DNA of 64,000 bases from assembly GCA_021806045.1 (NCBI GenBank), contig JAJZDI010000001.1, positions 256,518-320,517 on the forward strand. The letters run 5' to 3'. The DNA is from Actinomycetes bacterium. GTDB lineage: Bacteria > Actinomycetota > Acidimicrobiia > Acidimicrobiales > RAAP-2. The notes beneath the pieces are model-generated. The model worked only from the letters and a program-made list of their open reading frames with translations. It ran no database searches and was not told where the DNA came from. Both the position numbers and the translations under genes were made by a program. Below are positions 36,740 to 44,450 of the stretch, one piece after another. How positions within the stretch are numbered: position 1 is the stretch's first letter; each line of letters begins with the position of its first letter.

Positions 36740-38404
36740 ATGTCGGCGCACCCGGCAGTGCGAATCGAGCGACGTTTGAGCGATCCCTCACAATTTTCTT
36801 ATGGGGCACCAGGACCTTCTTATGAAGGGACGGCTCCCGACGACCGACCGCCAGCGGTCCCGCCCGTGCCCGTGCCGGGGGCCGAGGTGCCGCCTCCGGT
36901 CCCTCCGCCGACGCCCGTCGGCCTTCCGGGTACCCCGGACCCCCAGGGCTACCCGGTGGTCGGGACCGCGTGGGAGCCCCCTACCGCGGCATCGTCCGCC
37001 TACGGGGCTCAGGGCTACGGCGCCTACGGGGCTCAGGGCCATGGGGGCGGCCTCGGGGCTCAGGGCTACGCCGCCCCGGGTTACGGCGCCCCGGGCTACG
37101 GCGGCCAGGGCTACGGCGGCCAGGGCTACGGCGGCGGCTACGGCGGCGGCTACGGCGCCCAGGGCTACGGCGGCGGCTACGGACCCACCGGCTGGCCGCC
37201 CATGGGCCCGGTGGTCGAGCCCTCCCCGCCGGTCCAGGTCATCCGCCACACCCTGACCCGCCGCAACTGGATCACCGTGGTCGTGGTCGTCGCCCTGCTG
37301 GCCGCCGCGGTCGGCGGCTTCGTCGGCGCCACCGTCGGGATCGGCAACCAGAAGACGATCGTCGAGACGTTCGGGACCAACCGGAGCGTGCTGCCCGCCA
37401 TGGGGAACGTCCAGGGGATCCTGGCGAAGGTGGAGCCGGCGGTGGTCTCCATCGACAGCCAGTCGACCCAGACGGGCGGCGTCGGCGGCGACTTCGTGCA
37501 GGCGGCGGGCACCGGGATGATCATCACGCCCACCGGCGAGGTCCTCACCAACGACCACGTCATCGCCGGCGCCTCCCAGGTCACCGTGACCCTCTTCGGC
37601 CAGACCCAGGCCCGGGCCGCCCACGTGATCGGCACCGATCCGGTCCACGACCTGGCCCTCGTCCAGATCGATGGCGCCTCGGGGCTCCCCACGGTCACCC
37701 TGGGGGACTCGGCGTCGGCGAAGGTGGGCGACTCCGTCCTCGCCATCGGCAACGCCCTGGCCCTGGCCGGGGGACCGTCGGTGACCGAAGGGATCGTCTC
37801 CGCCGAGAACCGCTCCCTCACCGCCCAGAACGACACCGGCGGCACCGAGACGCTGACCGGGCTCCTGCAGACCGACGCCGCCATCAACCCCGGGAACTCC
37901 GGTGGGCCGCTGGTCAACGCCCAGGCCCAGGTGATCGGCATCAACACCGCCGTCGCGTCGTCGAGCGCGGGGAACGCCCCCGCCCAGAACATCGGCTTCG
38001 CCATCGCCATCGACTCGGTCAAGCCCCGCCTGGCCGAGCTCCGCCAAGGGGGTCCCGGCGGAGCCGGCAACTCGGGTGCCCAGCCCATCCCGGCCAACAA
38101 CAGCGCCTTCATGGGCGTCGCCGTCGGGACGGTCACGCCCACCATCCAGCAGCAGCTCCAGCTCACGCCGTCCTCGGGGGCCTACGTGGTGTCGGTGGAG
38201 CCGGGCAGCCCGGCTGACAAGGCCGGCATCCAGGCGAACGACGTGATCGTCTCGTTCAACGGGACGGCCATCACCTCGGCCAGCGACCTGACGACGGCCA
38301 TCCACCCGCTCAAGCCCGGCGACCACGTCACCGTGGGGATCTACCGGGGCCCGAACAAGCGCACTGTCGACGTCACGCTCGGCGCACGCCCGGCCGGCGG
38401 GTAG
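36740..38404 (+). CDS. HtrA/DegP-like membrane-anchored serine protease with PDZ domain
   Basis: 554 residues. A Pro/Gly/Tyr-rich cytoplasmic N-terminus (GAQGYGAYGAQG repeats) precedes one membrane helix (about 175-197). The trypsin-like domain has an intact triad: His in LTNDHVIAG, Asp in DPVHDLALV and Ser in NPGNSGGPLV. A PDZ domain follows (GAYVVSVEPGSPADKAGI). It should degrade or refold damaged proteins outside the membrane. The start is uncertain: ATG 36740 is given, but TTG 36776 is plausible since unusual A/T-ending codons cluster right after it. The TAG stop forms the first half of the next gene's -10 box. Confidence 0.9.
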   Translation: MSAHPAVRIERRLSDPSQFSYGAPGPSYEGTAPDDRPPAVPPVPVPGAEVPPPVPPPTPVGLPGTPDPQGYPVVGTAWEPPTAASSAYGAQGYGAYGAQGHGGGLGAQGYAAPGYGAPGYGGQGYGGQGYGGGYGGGYGAQGYGGGYGPTGWPPMGPVVEPSPPVQVIRHTLTRRNWITVVVVVALLAAAVGGFVGATVGIGNQKTIVETFGTNRSVLPAMGNVQGILAKVEPAVVSIDSQSTQTGGVGGDFVQAAGTGMIITPTGEVLTNDHVIAGASQVTVTLFGQTQARAAHVIGTDPVHDLALVQIDGASGLPTVTLGDSASAKVGDSVLAIGNALALAGGPSVTEGIVSAENRSLTAQNDTGGTETLTGLLQTDAAINPGNSGGPLVNAQAQVIGINTAVASSSAGNAPAQNIGFAIAIDSVKPRLAELRQGGPGGAGNSGAQPIPANNSAFMGVAVGTVTPTIQQQLQLTPSSGAYVVSVEPGSPADKAGIQANDVIVSFNGTAITSASDLTTAIHPLKPGDHVTVGIYRGPNKRTVDVTLGARPAGG

Positions 38405-38407
38405 GCT
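38402..38407 (+). promoter_or_regulatory. -10 box TAGGCT overlapping the htrA stop codon
   Basis: The TAG stop (38402-38404) begins the hexamer. The following gene starts at 38442 with GAGGAGGA in a leader of about 27 bases. Confidence 0.5.
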
Positions 38408-38441
38408 GGCGGCCGCTGGCCGACGAGGAGGACCGACTGCG

Positions 38442-38771
38442 ATGAGCCCGGAGACCGTGGAGCACGACGCCCCCGAGGGCGACGAGGCACCGCCTCCGCG
38501 CGGCCACGTCCGGGTCGTCTACCTGGGGCCGGTGGCCCCCCACTGGGAGGTCCAGTCGGACTGGGGCGACCCCTCCATGATCGAGGAGTTCCGGCAGCGC
38601 ACCATGGCCCGCCTCGTCCTGCTCCCTCCCCACGACCCGCAGTACCGGCGCAACCGTGAGCGCGTGGTGCGCGACGCGGAGCGGGAGAACATCATCCTCG
38701 AGTGGGATCTCGGCATCCCCGAGGAGGAGCCGGCCCCCGCACCTGCGGCGGACGCCACCGCCGGCGCCTGA
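38442..38771 (+). CDS. Conserved-type hypothetical protein, 109 residues
   Basis: Small soluble protein with a folded core GHVRVVYLGPVAPHWEVQSDWG and a helical block EEFRQRTMARLVLLPPHDPQ, flanked by acidic, proline-rich tails. Good ribosome site and third-position GC support it as real. No family recognised. It lies between htrA and the convergent DUF2342 gene. Confidence 0.75.
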   Translation: MSPETVEHDAPEGDEAPPPRGHVRVVYLGPVAPHWEVQSDWGDPSMIEEFRQRTMARLVLLPPHDPQYRRNRERVVRDAERENIILEWDLGIPEEEPAPAPAADATAGA

Positions 38772-38786
38772 GCGCCCCGCCAGCCG

Positions 38787-39995
38787 TCAGGCGTCGGGGC
38801 CGTCGAGCTCCGGGAGCCGGATCCGTTCCAACCACAGTCCCGGCGCGTCGACCTCTGCCGGCGTCGGAAGGTTGGCCGGCGACGCCCACAGCCGGGTGAG
38901 CTCGGACTCGTCGCTCCGCTCGACGACACCGGCGAGGAAGGCCCGACCCCGGTCGACCTGGGCGGCGTCGACGTCCATGCCGAACAGCGCCGCCGCCGCC
39001 TCTTCGCCCTTGCCCCGTTCGATGCGCCGCCGGTACCAGGCTTCGGCCAGCTGGGCGTGGGACCCCGTGAGGGACGCGCCCACCTGCTCGGCGATCCGGT
39101 CGGCGTAGGCGTCGATCACCACGGCCAGCGCGGTCAACTGGTCGGAGTGCCGCCTGACGTCGGGCAGGAGGAGATCGGAGAGGAACGCGTCGGGGTCCGA
39201 GAACAGCCCGCCGATCGCCTCGGGATCGGTGACCCCCCCGAGGGAGCCGGCCAGCCGTTCCATCAGACCCTGCTGGGTGGCGGCCGCCGCCCCGGCCAGC
39301 TGGGTGAGCAGCTCGGTGAGGCGTGCATGGACGTGGGGGCGGCCGATCACCGCGTTGGCTGCCAGCTCCCGGGCGCACAGCCACAGGAGTGCCTCCTCGG
39401 TGGGCAGGCTCCAGTCGGTGGCGAACTGCTCGATGTTGGAGGGCACCAGGAGGAGCTCGCCGGTGGCCGGCCACGGCAGTGGCAGCACGTACTGACCGAC
39501 GGCCCGGTGGGCCAGGTGGCCGACCACCGAGCCGGCCTGGAGGGCGGAGAACATCGGCCCGATGGCGCCGGCCCACATCCCCATCAGCCCGGCCAGCTCG
39601 TCGCCCCCGGCCTCGAGGTCGGTACCCGGCGGGGTGGCGGCCGCCGGTGCGCCGGGGGGGTTCATCGCCTCGATCACGGGTCGCCACGCGTCGAGGGCCC
39701 GGAGGGCCCAGTCGCCTCGGCTGACGGGCAGGCAGCTCAACCGGTGACCGGCGGGGGCCACCGGCAGGCCGGTGGCCTCGGCCACGTGCAGCTCGGCCAC
39801 CCGGCACAGCTCCTCGATCCGGATCCGCATGACCGGGTCGACGTTCCCCTCCGCCTGGCCGTCAGTGGCCACCTGGAGGCCGAAGGCCCGCGCCGTGTCC
39901 CACGAGGCGCCGGCGGCACCCCCGATCATCTTCATCAGGTCGCCCATCAGGAACTGGAAGGGATTGCCCCGGTCGCCCGGCTCAGGCGTGGTCAT
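38787..39995 (-). CDS. DUF2342 (zinc-dependent metalloprotease-like) protein lacking the HExxH motif
   Basis: 402 residues. The overall pattern (NPFQFLMGDLMKMIGG at the start, VVGHLAHRAVGQYVLPLP, LLLVPSNIEQFATDW, long helical second half) fits the actinobacterial DUF2342 family annotated as putative zinc metalloprotease or F420-linked hydrolase. Where HExxH is expected, residues 209-213 read RELAA, so both zinc histidines are absent while Glu remains. Catalysis by the usual mechanism is therefore unlikely. ATG 39995 follows a -10 box by 6 bases; the gene lies 9 bases after the pseudo-HtrA gene. Confidence 0.78.
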   Translation of the reverse strand: MTTPEPGDRGNPFQFLMGDLMKMIGGAAGASWDTARAFGLQVATDGQAEGNVDPVMRIRIEELCRVAELHVAEATGLPVAPAGHRLSCLPVSRGDWALRALDAWRPVIEAMNPPGAPAAATPPGTDLEAGGDELAGLMGMWAGAIGPMFSALQAGSVVGHLAHRAVGQYVLPLPWPATGELLLVPSNIEQFATDWSLPTEEALLWLCARELAANAVIGRPHVHARLTELLTQLAGAAAATQQGLMERLAGSLGGVTDPEAIGGLFSDPDAFLSDLLLPDVRRHSDQLTALAVVIDAYADRIAEQVGASLTGSHAQLAEAWYRRRIERGKGEEAAAALFGMDVDAAQVDRGRAFLAGVVERSDESELTRLWASPANLPTPAEVDAPGLWLERIRLPELDGPDA

Positions 39996-40001
39996 GCACG
40001 C

Positions 40002-40007
40002 ATGCTA
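40002..40007 (-). promoter_or_regulatory. -10 box TAGCAT overlapping the pseudo-HtrA stop codon
   Basis: On the minus strand the TAG stop of the upstream gene (40007-40005) starts this hexamer, which ends 6 bases before ATG 39995. Confidence 0.55.
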
Positions 40008-41312
40008 CGGCGACGACGTCACACCCGCGGGCGGCGCGGTGAGGACGGCGACGGTCGTGCCGGACAGCCCGCCGTCGATGTAGGAGAGCGACACCGACGT
40101 GCCCGGTGGCTCGCCGTAGAGGTGGTCGCGCAGCTCCGCCGGGGATCGGACCGGCTGCCCGTCGACGGCGGTGATCACGTCACCGGCCTGCAGGCCGGCA
40201 GTGGCGGCCGCCCCGCCGGGGACGACCGACGTCACCACGACGCCCCCGGTCGCCGGTGGGCTCGCGTCCGTCTCGAGCGAGACGGTTGCGGCATTGGCCG
40301 TCGTGTGTGCCGGTGCCATGGCGGTCGTCACGCTCGCCCCCAGCCAACCATGCTCGACCGTGCCGGTGGCCACCAGCTGGCGGGCGACCTCGAGGACGAG
40401 GTAGCCGGGCAGGAACGCCGAGACCATGTGCCCCGCCACCGGCGCGGCCAGGTGCTCCACGCCGGCGACGCGTCCGGCGGCGTCGACCAGCACGCAGCCG
40501 GCAGCGGACGGGGTCCCACCGGGAACGGCGGTGGTGGCCAGCGAGGCGGTGACGGCGTCGAGGCGGACGGCCGTGCCCGTCGACAGGACGGTGGTGGGGG
40601 CCGACGACGGCACCGTGGTGCCGCCCGGCCAGGCCACCTCCACGGCCGGCGCACCGGCCGTCAGGTCGTCCTGGTCGGCGAAGGGGGCGATCGGGTGGTC
40701 GCCCGTCACGGCCAGCAGTGCCAGGCCGGTGCCGGGGTCGGACGCGATCACGGATGCACGGTGGCGCTGGCGGCTGCGGTCCGTCGACCACACGGTGGCG
40801 TTGCCGGCGATGAGCGACATGGGAGCGATGACGACGCCGCCGGTGTCGACGGCGAGCCCGGTGGCGGTGGTGCCGTTGGACGACTCGAGGGGGACGATCG
40901 ACGGTGTCACGTGGGCGGCGGCCGCCGCCATCGCCGGGCTCGGGCTCCCGCCGGACGTGCCGCTCCCGCCGGACGAGCCGCCCGTGGCCACGGTCGTCGA
41001 GGTCACCGTGGCCGCCACGGGGGAGCGCACGAGCGTGCCCGGTGACGCACCCGAGTCGGCCAGCATGAGCCCCATGGCCGCCACCGACCCGGCGGCTATC
41101 GACACCGTCCCCGTGATCCACCAGCGGGAGCGGCGCCGTCCGGGGCGAATGCCGGCCAGGACGTCGCCGCCGGCGCCCATCTCGGACGGGTGGCGCCAGG
41201 CGCGGTCGTCGGGTGGGATCCACCCCAGCATCGGCTCGTCGACACCGTCGACGTCGAGATCGTCGTCGCCGGGGAACCCGAGCTCCTCGTCGCCCCCGAA
41301 GCCTCCGTCCAT
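40005..41312 (-). CDS. Membrane-anchored pseudo-HtrA: S1C-protease fold without catalytic triad, plus PDZ
   Basis: 435 residues. An acidic N-terminus with the WIPPDDRAWRHPSE block typical of actinobacterial membrane regulators is followed by one helix (65-86), a Ser/Thr/Gly linker, a trypsin-like domain and a PDZ domain (GGVVVTSVVPGGAAATAGLQ). Aligned to the HtrA at 36740, His is replaced by Ser166 (APMSLIAG), Asp by Gly196 (DPGTGLALL) and Ser by Ala271 (SAAGCVLV). It is likely a binding or scaffold protein. ATG 41312 is chosen over GTG 41318 because a TAGCCT box ends 8 bases before it. Divergent from mreB. Confidence 0.85.
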   Translation of the reverse strand: MDGGFGGDEELGFPGDDDLDVDGVDEPMLGWIPPDDRAWRHPSEMGAGGDVLAGIRPGRRRSRWWITGTVSIAAGSVAAMGLMLADSGASPGTLVRSPVAATVTSTTVATGGSSGGSGTSGGSPSPAMAAAAAHVTPSIVPLESSNGTTATGLAVDTGGVVIAPMSLIAGNATVWSTDRSRQRHRASVIASDPGTGLALLAVTGDHPIAPFADQDDLTAGAPAVEVAWPGGTTVPSSAPTTVLSTGTAVRLDAVTASLATTAVPGGTPSAAGCVLVDAAGRVAGVEHLAAPVAGHMVSAFLPGYLVLEVARQLVATGTVEHGWLGASVTTAMAPAHTTANAATVSLETDASPPATGGVVVTSVVPGGAAATAGLQAGDVITAVDGQPVRSPAELRDHLYGEPPGTSVSLSYIDGGLSGTTVAVLTAPPAGVTSSP

Positions 41313-41320
41313 CGCCACGA

Positions 41321-41326
41321 AGGCTA
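41321..41326 (-). promoter_or_regulatory. -10 box TAGCCT, leaderless promoter of the pseudo-HtrA gene
   Basis: TAGCCT on the minus strand ends 8 bases before ATG 41312. Confidence 0.55.
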
Positions 41327-41385
41327 CCTACGGCCTGCCGTCCGGGGGCATCGCCCCCGAGCCGGTCACCTGCTCCCCCTGGTCC

Positions 41386-41391
41386 TACGAT
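41386..41391 (+). promoter_or_regulatory. -10 box TACGAT, leaderless promoter of mreB
   Basis: TACGAT ends 7 bases before GTG 41399. The in-frame ATG at 41390 overlaps the box, so GTG is the likely start. Confidence 0.55.
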
Positions 41392-41398
41392 GGCGGCC

Positions 41399-42403
41399 GT
41401 GTCTCGGGACCTCGCCATCGACCTCGGGACGGCGAACACGCTCGTCTACGCCAGAGGCCGGGGCATCATCCTCAACCAGCCGACGGTGATCGCGCTGAAC
41501 ACGCGCTCGCACGACGTGCTCGCCGTCGGGAACGAGGCATGGCAGATGATCGGCCGTACGCCGGGCTACATCGTGGCCGTCCGCCCCCTCCGTGAGGGGG
41601 CCATCACCGACTTCGACATCACCGAGCGCATGATCCGGCTCCTGCTCCGGCGGGCCGGGATCACCAAGCTCAGCCGGCCGAGGGTCCTCATCTGTGTGCC
41701 CTCGGCGATCACCTCGGTGGAGCGGCGGGCGGTGAAGGAGGCGGCACGGCGGGCGGGCGCGTCGTCCGCCTACCTGATCGAGCAGCCCATGGCCGCCGCC
41801 ATCGGTGCCGGGCTCCCCATCCACGAGCCCATCGGCAACATGGTGGTCGACGTGGGCGGCGGGACCTCGGAGACGGCAGTGATCTCCCTCGGGGGTCTGG
41901 TGGCGTCGGCTGCCATCCGGTGCGGCGGGTTCGACCTGGACAGCGCCATCCAGTCGTATGTGCGCCAGCAGTACGGGGTGGCCATCGGCGAACGGACGTC
42001 GGAGGAGATCAAGCTGGCCATCGGCTCGGCCCGCCCGTACGCGGGGGAGGCGGACGCCGAGGTGCGGGGGCGCGACGTCGACAGCGGCCAGCCGAAGACG
42101 ATCGTGCTGAGCCCGGCCGAGATCCGTGAGGCGATCGACGAGCAGATCACCCTCATCGTCGACACGGTGATCGACTGCCTGGGCTCCGCCCCCCCCGATC
42201 TGGCCAACGACATCATCCACCAGGGCATCACCCTGGTGGGGGGAGGCGGCATGCTCCGGGGGCTGGCCAACCGGCTGGCCGACGCCACCTCGGTCCCCGT
42301 GCACCTGGTCGCCACACCGCTGGAGTGCGTGGTCATGGGGGCGGGGCGCTGCCTCGACTCCTTCGACGAGCTGCGCGACGTCTTCGCCGCCGCCGACCAC
42401 TGA
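41399..42403 (+). CDS. mreB: MreB/Mbl actin-like protein
   Basis: 334 residues, normal length. Actin-fold ATP motifs are AIDLGTANTLVY (phosphate 1), MVVDVGGGTSETAVISLGG (phosphate 2) and TLVGGGGMLRGLANRL (adenosine). EQPMAAAIGAGLPI and VRPLREGAITDFD are MreB signatures. MreB filaments organise lateral wall synthesis in rods. The usual mreC and mreD partners do not follow; a convergent HEAT gene does. Start GTG 41399 is based on the leaderless promoter. Confidence 0.94.
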   Translation: MSRDLAIDLGTANTLVYARGRGIILNQPTVIALNTRSHDVLAVGNEAWQMIGRTPGYIVAVRPLREGAITDFDITERMIRLLLRRAGITKLSRPRVLICVPSAITSVERRAVKEAARRAGASSAYLIEQPMAAAIGAGLPIHEPIGNMVVDVGGGTSETAVISLGGLVASAAIRCGGFDLDSAIQSYVRQQYGVAIGERTSEEIKLAIGSARPYAGEADAEVRGRDVDSGQPKTIVLSPAEIREAIDEQITLIVDTVIDCLGSAPPDLANDIIHQGITLVGGGGMLRGLANRLADATSVPVHLVATPLECVVMGAGRCLDSFDELRDVFAAADH

Positions 42404-42418
42404 TCCCCGCGGGCTGAG

Positions 42419-43105
42419 TCACCCGGGTTCGGCCAGCAGGTCCTCGGCCACCTGGCGGACCTGCCAGTCGCGGTCCTCGAGGCAGCGGCGGAGGGCGGCG
42501 GTCACCTCGGGGCCGTCGAACGCGGCCAGCGCGGTGGCGGCCCGGCGGCGGATGGCCGGCTTGTCGTCCAGCGCGGCCAGGACCGCTGGAAGCCCGGACG
42601 GGTCGCCGATGGCACCCAACGCGGCCACCGCGGCCTCCCGGCAGAGCGGGTCCCGGTGCCCGCCGTCCCGTTCCGCCACGTGCGAGAGGGCCTCGATCGC
42701 GCCGGCAGCGCCCTGCTCGCCGAGCGCCCACGCCGCCGCCTCGACGACGGAGCTGTCGGCGTCGGCCAACAGGTCGACGAGCGGCACCCGGGGACGGCCT
42801 GCCGCCAGCTCGCAGGCCCGGCGGCGGACCTGGGGATCGGGGTCACCCGACGCCGTCCGCAGGTGGTCATCGGTGAGCGCTCCCAGGCGCTCGAGGGCGC
42901 CGAGCGCGGTGGCCCGGACCGACCCGTCCGGGTCGCCGAGCGCCGTCTCCGCCGCCGTCGCATCCCCGAGGTGCCCGGCCCGCGCCACGGCCAGTCGGCG
43001 GTCGACCCCCGCAGCGCCGAGTTCCGTGGCAGGCTGGCCGGCGGCCCGGTGCGACCGGCGCCCCACGCCCGATCGGCTGCCGTCCGGTGCGCGCTTCGGG
43101 TCCAC
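42419..43105 (-). CDS. HEAT-repeat protein
   Basis: 228 residues made of about five to six helical HEAT/PBS-lyase-type repeats of about 31 residues, for example ALGDPDGSVRATALGALERLG, ASGDPDPQVRRRACELA and CLEDRDWQVRQVAEDLL. Such proteins are binding scaffolds; no partner is evident. The GTG at 43105 stands only 9 bases from the divergent start at 43115. A CATAGT box lies 6 bases before it on the minus strand, inside the neighbour's first codons. Confidence 0.8.
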   Translation of the reverse strand: MDPKRAPDGSRSGVGRRSHRAAGQPATELGAAGVDRRLAVARAGHLGDATAAETALGDPDGSVRATALGALERLGALTDDHLRTASGDPDPQVRRRACELAAGRPRVPLVDLLADADSSVVEAAAWALGEQGAAGAIEALSHVAERDGGHRDPLCREAAVAALGAIGDPSGLPAVLAALDDKPAIRRRAATALAAFDGPEVTAALRRCLEDRDWQVRQVAEDLLAEPG

Positions 43106-43114
43106 GCCACCACT

Positions 43115-44392
43115 ATGACCGACGACGTATCCACCCCCCAGCCCGAGCGCCCGGACAGGTCCCCACCGGACGTGCCCGCACCGGTCGAGGCTTCCGGTGC
43201 CATGCCTTCCGGTGGAGGCGAACCTTCGGATGGCGCCCTACGATCCGGCGACGCCAAGCCTTCCGGTGGCGCCGACGCTGTGGATGGCGCCGAATCCCCC
43301 GGTAGTGCCCAGACCCGGCGCCGGCGGCGGGTCAGCCCCGTCACCGTGGTGCTCGTCGTGGTGCTGGTCGGGCTCATCGTGGCGTCGCGCATCAACCTGA
43401 ACGACTACGCCATCCAGCCGGGAACGGCCCAGCCTGTCCAGCCCTTCATCACCGTGCCGGCCGACAAGGCCCACCCGGTGGCGCAGCCGGTGCTCCTGAC
43501 CGACGTCAACGTGACCAGGGTGACCGCGCTGTCGTACCTGTACTTCCGCCTGCAGGGCGACACCCAGATCCAGCCCATCGTCAACGTGATCGGTGGCACC
43601 CCGCCGTCGGAGTTCGACGCCCAGGGCACGGTCGAGATGGACCAGGCCGAGGCGGCCGCCCTGACGGCGGGCCTCCGCCGCCTGGGGTACACGGTGACCA
43701 CCCGGGCGGTCGGCGCGGTGGTGTTCACGGTGTGGCCGGGCACGCCGGCGTGGGGGAAGCTCTCCGTCGGTGACGTCATCACCGCGGTCGACGGCACCCC
43801 GACGCTCAGCGCGAACGCGGTCACGACCGTCCTGCACCGGTACCACTCGGGCCAGACGGTCACCCTGTCGGTGGAGCGGGGCGGGAAGGGCAAGCCGGTG
43901 CCCGTGGTGGTCACCCTCCACTCGAGCGTGGTCGACCTCGGTCCCGGCCCGTCGGGCAAGCCGGTGCTCGTCACCGTCGACCTGGGAATCCAGCCGGAGG
44001 ACCAGGTGACCCACACCTACCCGTTCCCGGCGTCGATCGACGTGACCGGCATCGGCGGGCCGTCCGCCGGGCTCGCCATGACCCTCGGGGTGATCGACGC
44101 GCTCTCGGGTGGCGATCTCACCGGCCGCACCCGGGTGGCCGCCACCGGCACCATGGACGACCAGGGGAATGTGGGCGACGTGGGTGGGGTGCCCCAGAAG
44201 ACGGTGGCGGTGGAGCGTGCCGGGGCGAAGATCTTCCTGGTGCCGCCCCAGGAGTACAAGGCGGCGGAGTCCAAGGCGTCGGGTGGTCTGAAGGTCTACG
44301 CCGTCTCCACCCTCGACCAGGCGCTGGCCGTGATCGCCGCCCACGGCGGACACGTCCCCCCAGTGGCGAGCCCGCACACGGCCGCCGCGTGA
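43115..44392 (+). CDS. YlbL-like membrane protease: PDZ plus Lon-type (S16) domain
   Basis: 425 residues. A disordered N-terminus (about 70 residues of SGG/PSG repeats) and one membrane helix (VVLVVVLVGLIVA) are followed by a PDZ domain (GTPAWGKLSVGDVITAVDGT) and a C-terminal Lon protease domain. The catalytic Ser is in GIGGPSAGLAMTLG and the Lys in VPQKTVAVERAGA, so the Ser-Lys dyad is intact. ATP-independent, membrane-tethered proteolysis is expected. ATG 43115 matches homologues but has neither ribosome site nor clear -10 upstream. Confidence 0.9.
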   Translation: MTDDVSTPQPERPDRSPPDVPAPVEASGAMPSGGGEPSDGALRSGDAKPSGGADAVDGAESPGSAQTRRRRRVSPVTVVLVVVLVGLIVASRINLNDYAIQPGTAQPVQPFITVPADKAHPVAQPVLLTDVNVTRVTALSYLYFRLQGDTQIQPIVNVIGGTPPSEFDAQGTVEMDQAEAAALTAGLRRLGYTVTTRAVGAVVFTVWPGTPAWGKLSVGDVITAVDGTPTLSANAVTTVLHRYHSGQTVTLSVERGGKGKPVPVVVTLHSSVVDLGPGPSGKPVLVTVDLGIQPEDQVTHTYPFPASIDVTGIGGPSAGLAMTLGVIDALSGGDLTGRTRVAATGTMDDQGNVGDVGGVPQKTVAVERAGAKIFLVPPQEYKAAESKASGGLKVYAVSTLDQALAVIAAHGGHVPPVASPHTAAA

Positions 44393-44438
44393 CCGTCCGC
44401 CCGCCGTTGGCATGACCGTCGGAGCAGCTCGCCCGTCG

Positions 44439-44444
44439 TAGGCT
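44439..44444 (+). promoter_or_regulatory. -10 box TAGGCT, leaderless promoter of the DivIVA gene
   Basis: TAGGCT ends 6 bases before ATG 44451. Confidence 0.6.
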
Positions 44445-44450
44445 GCCACC

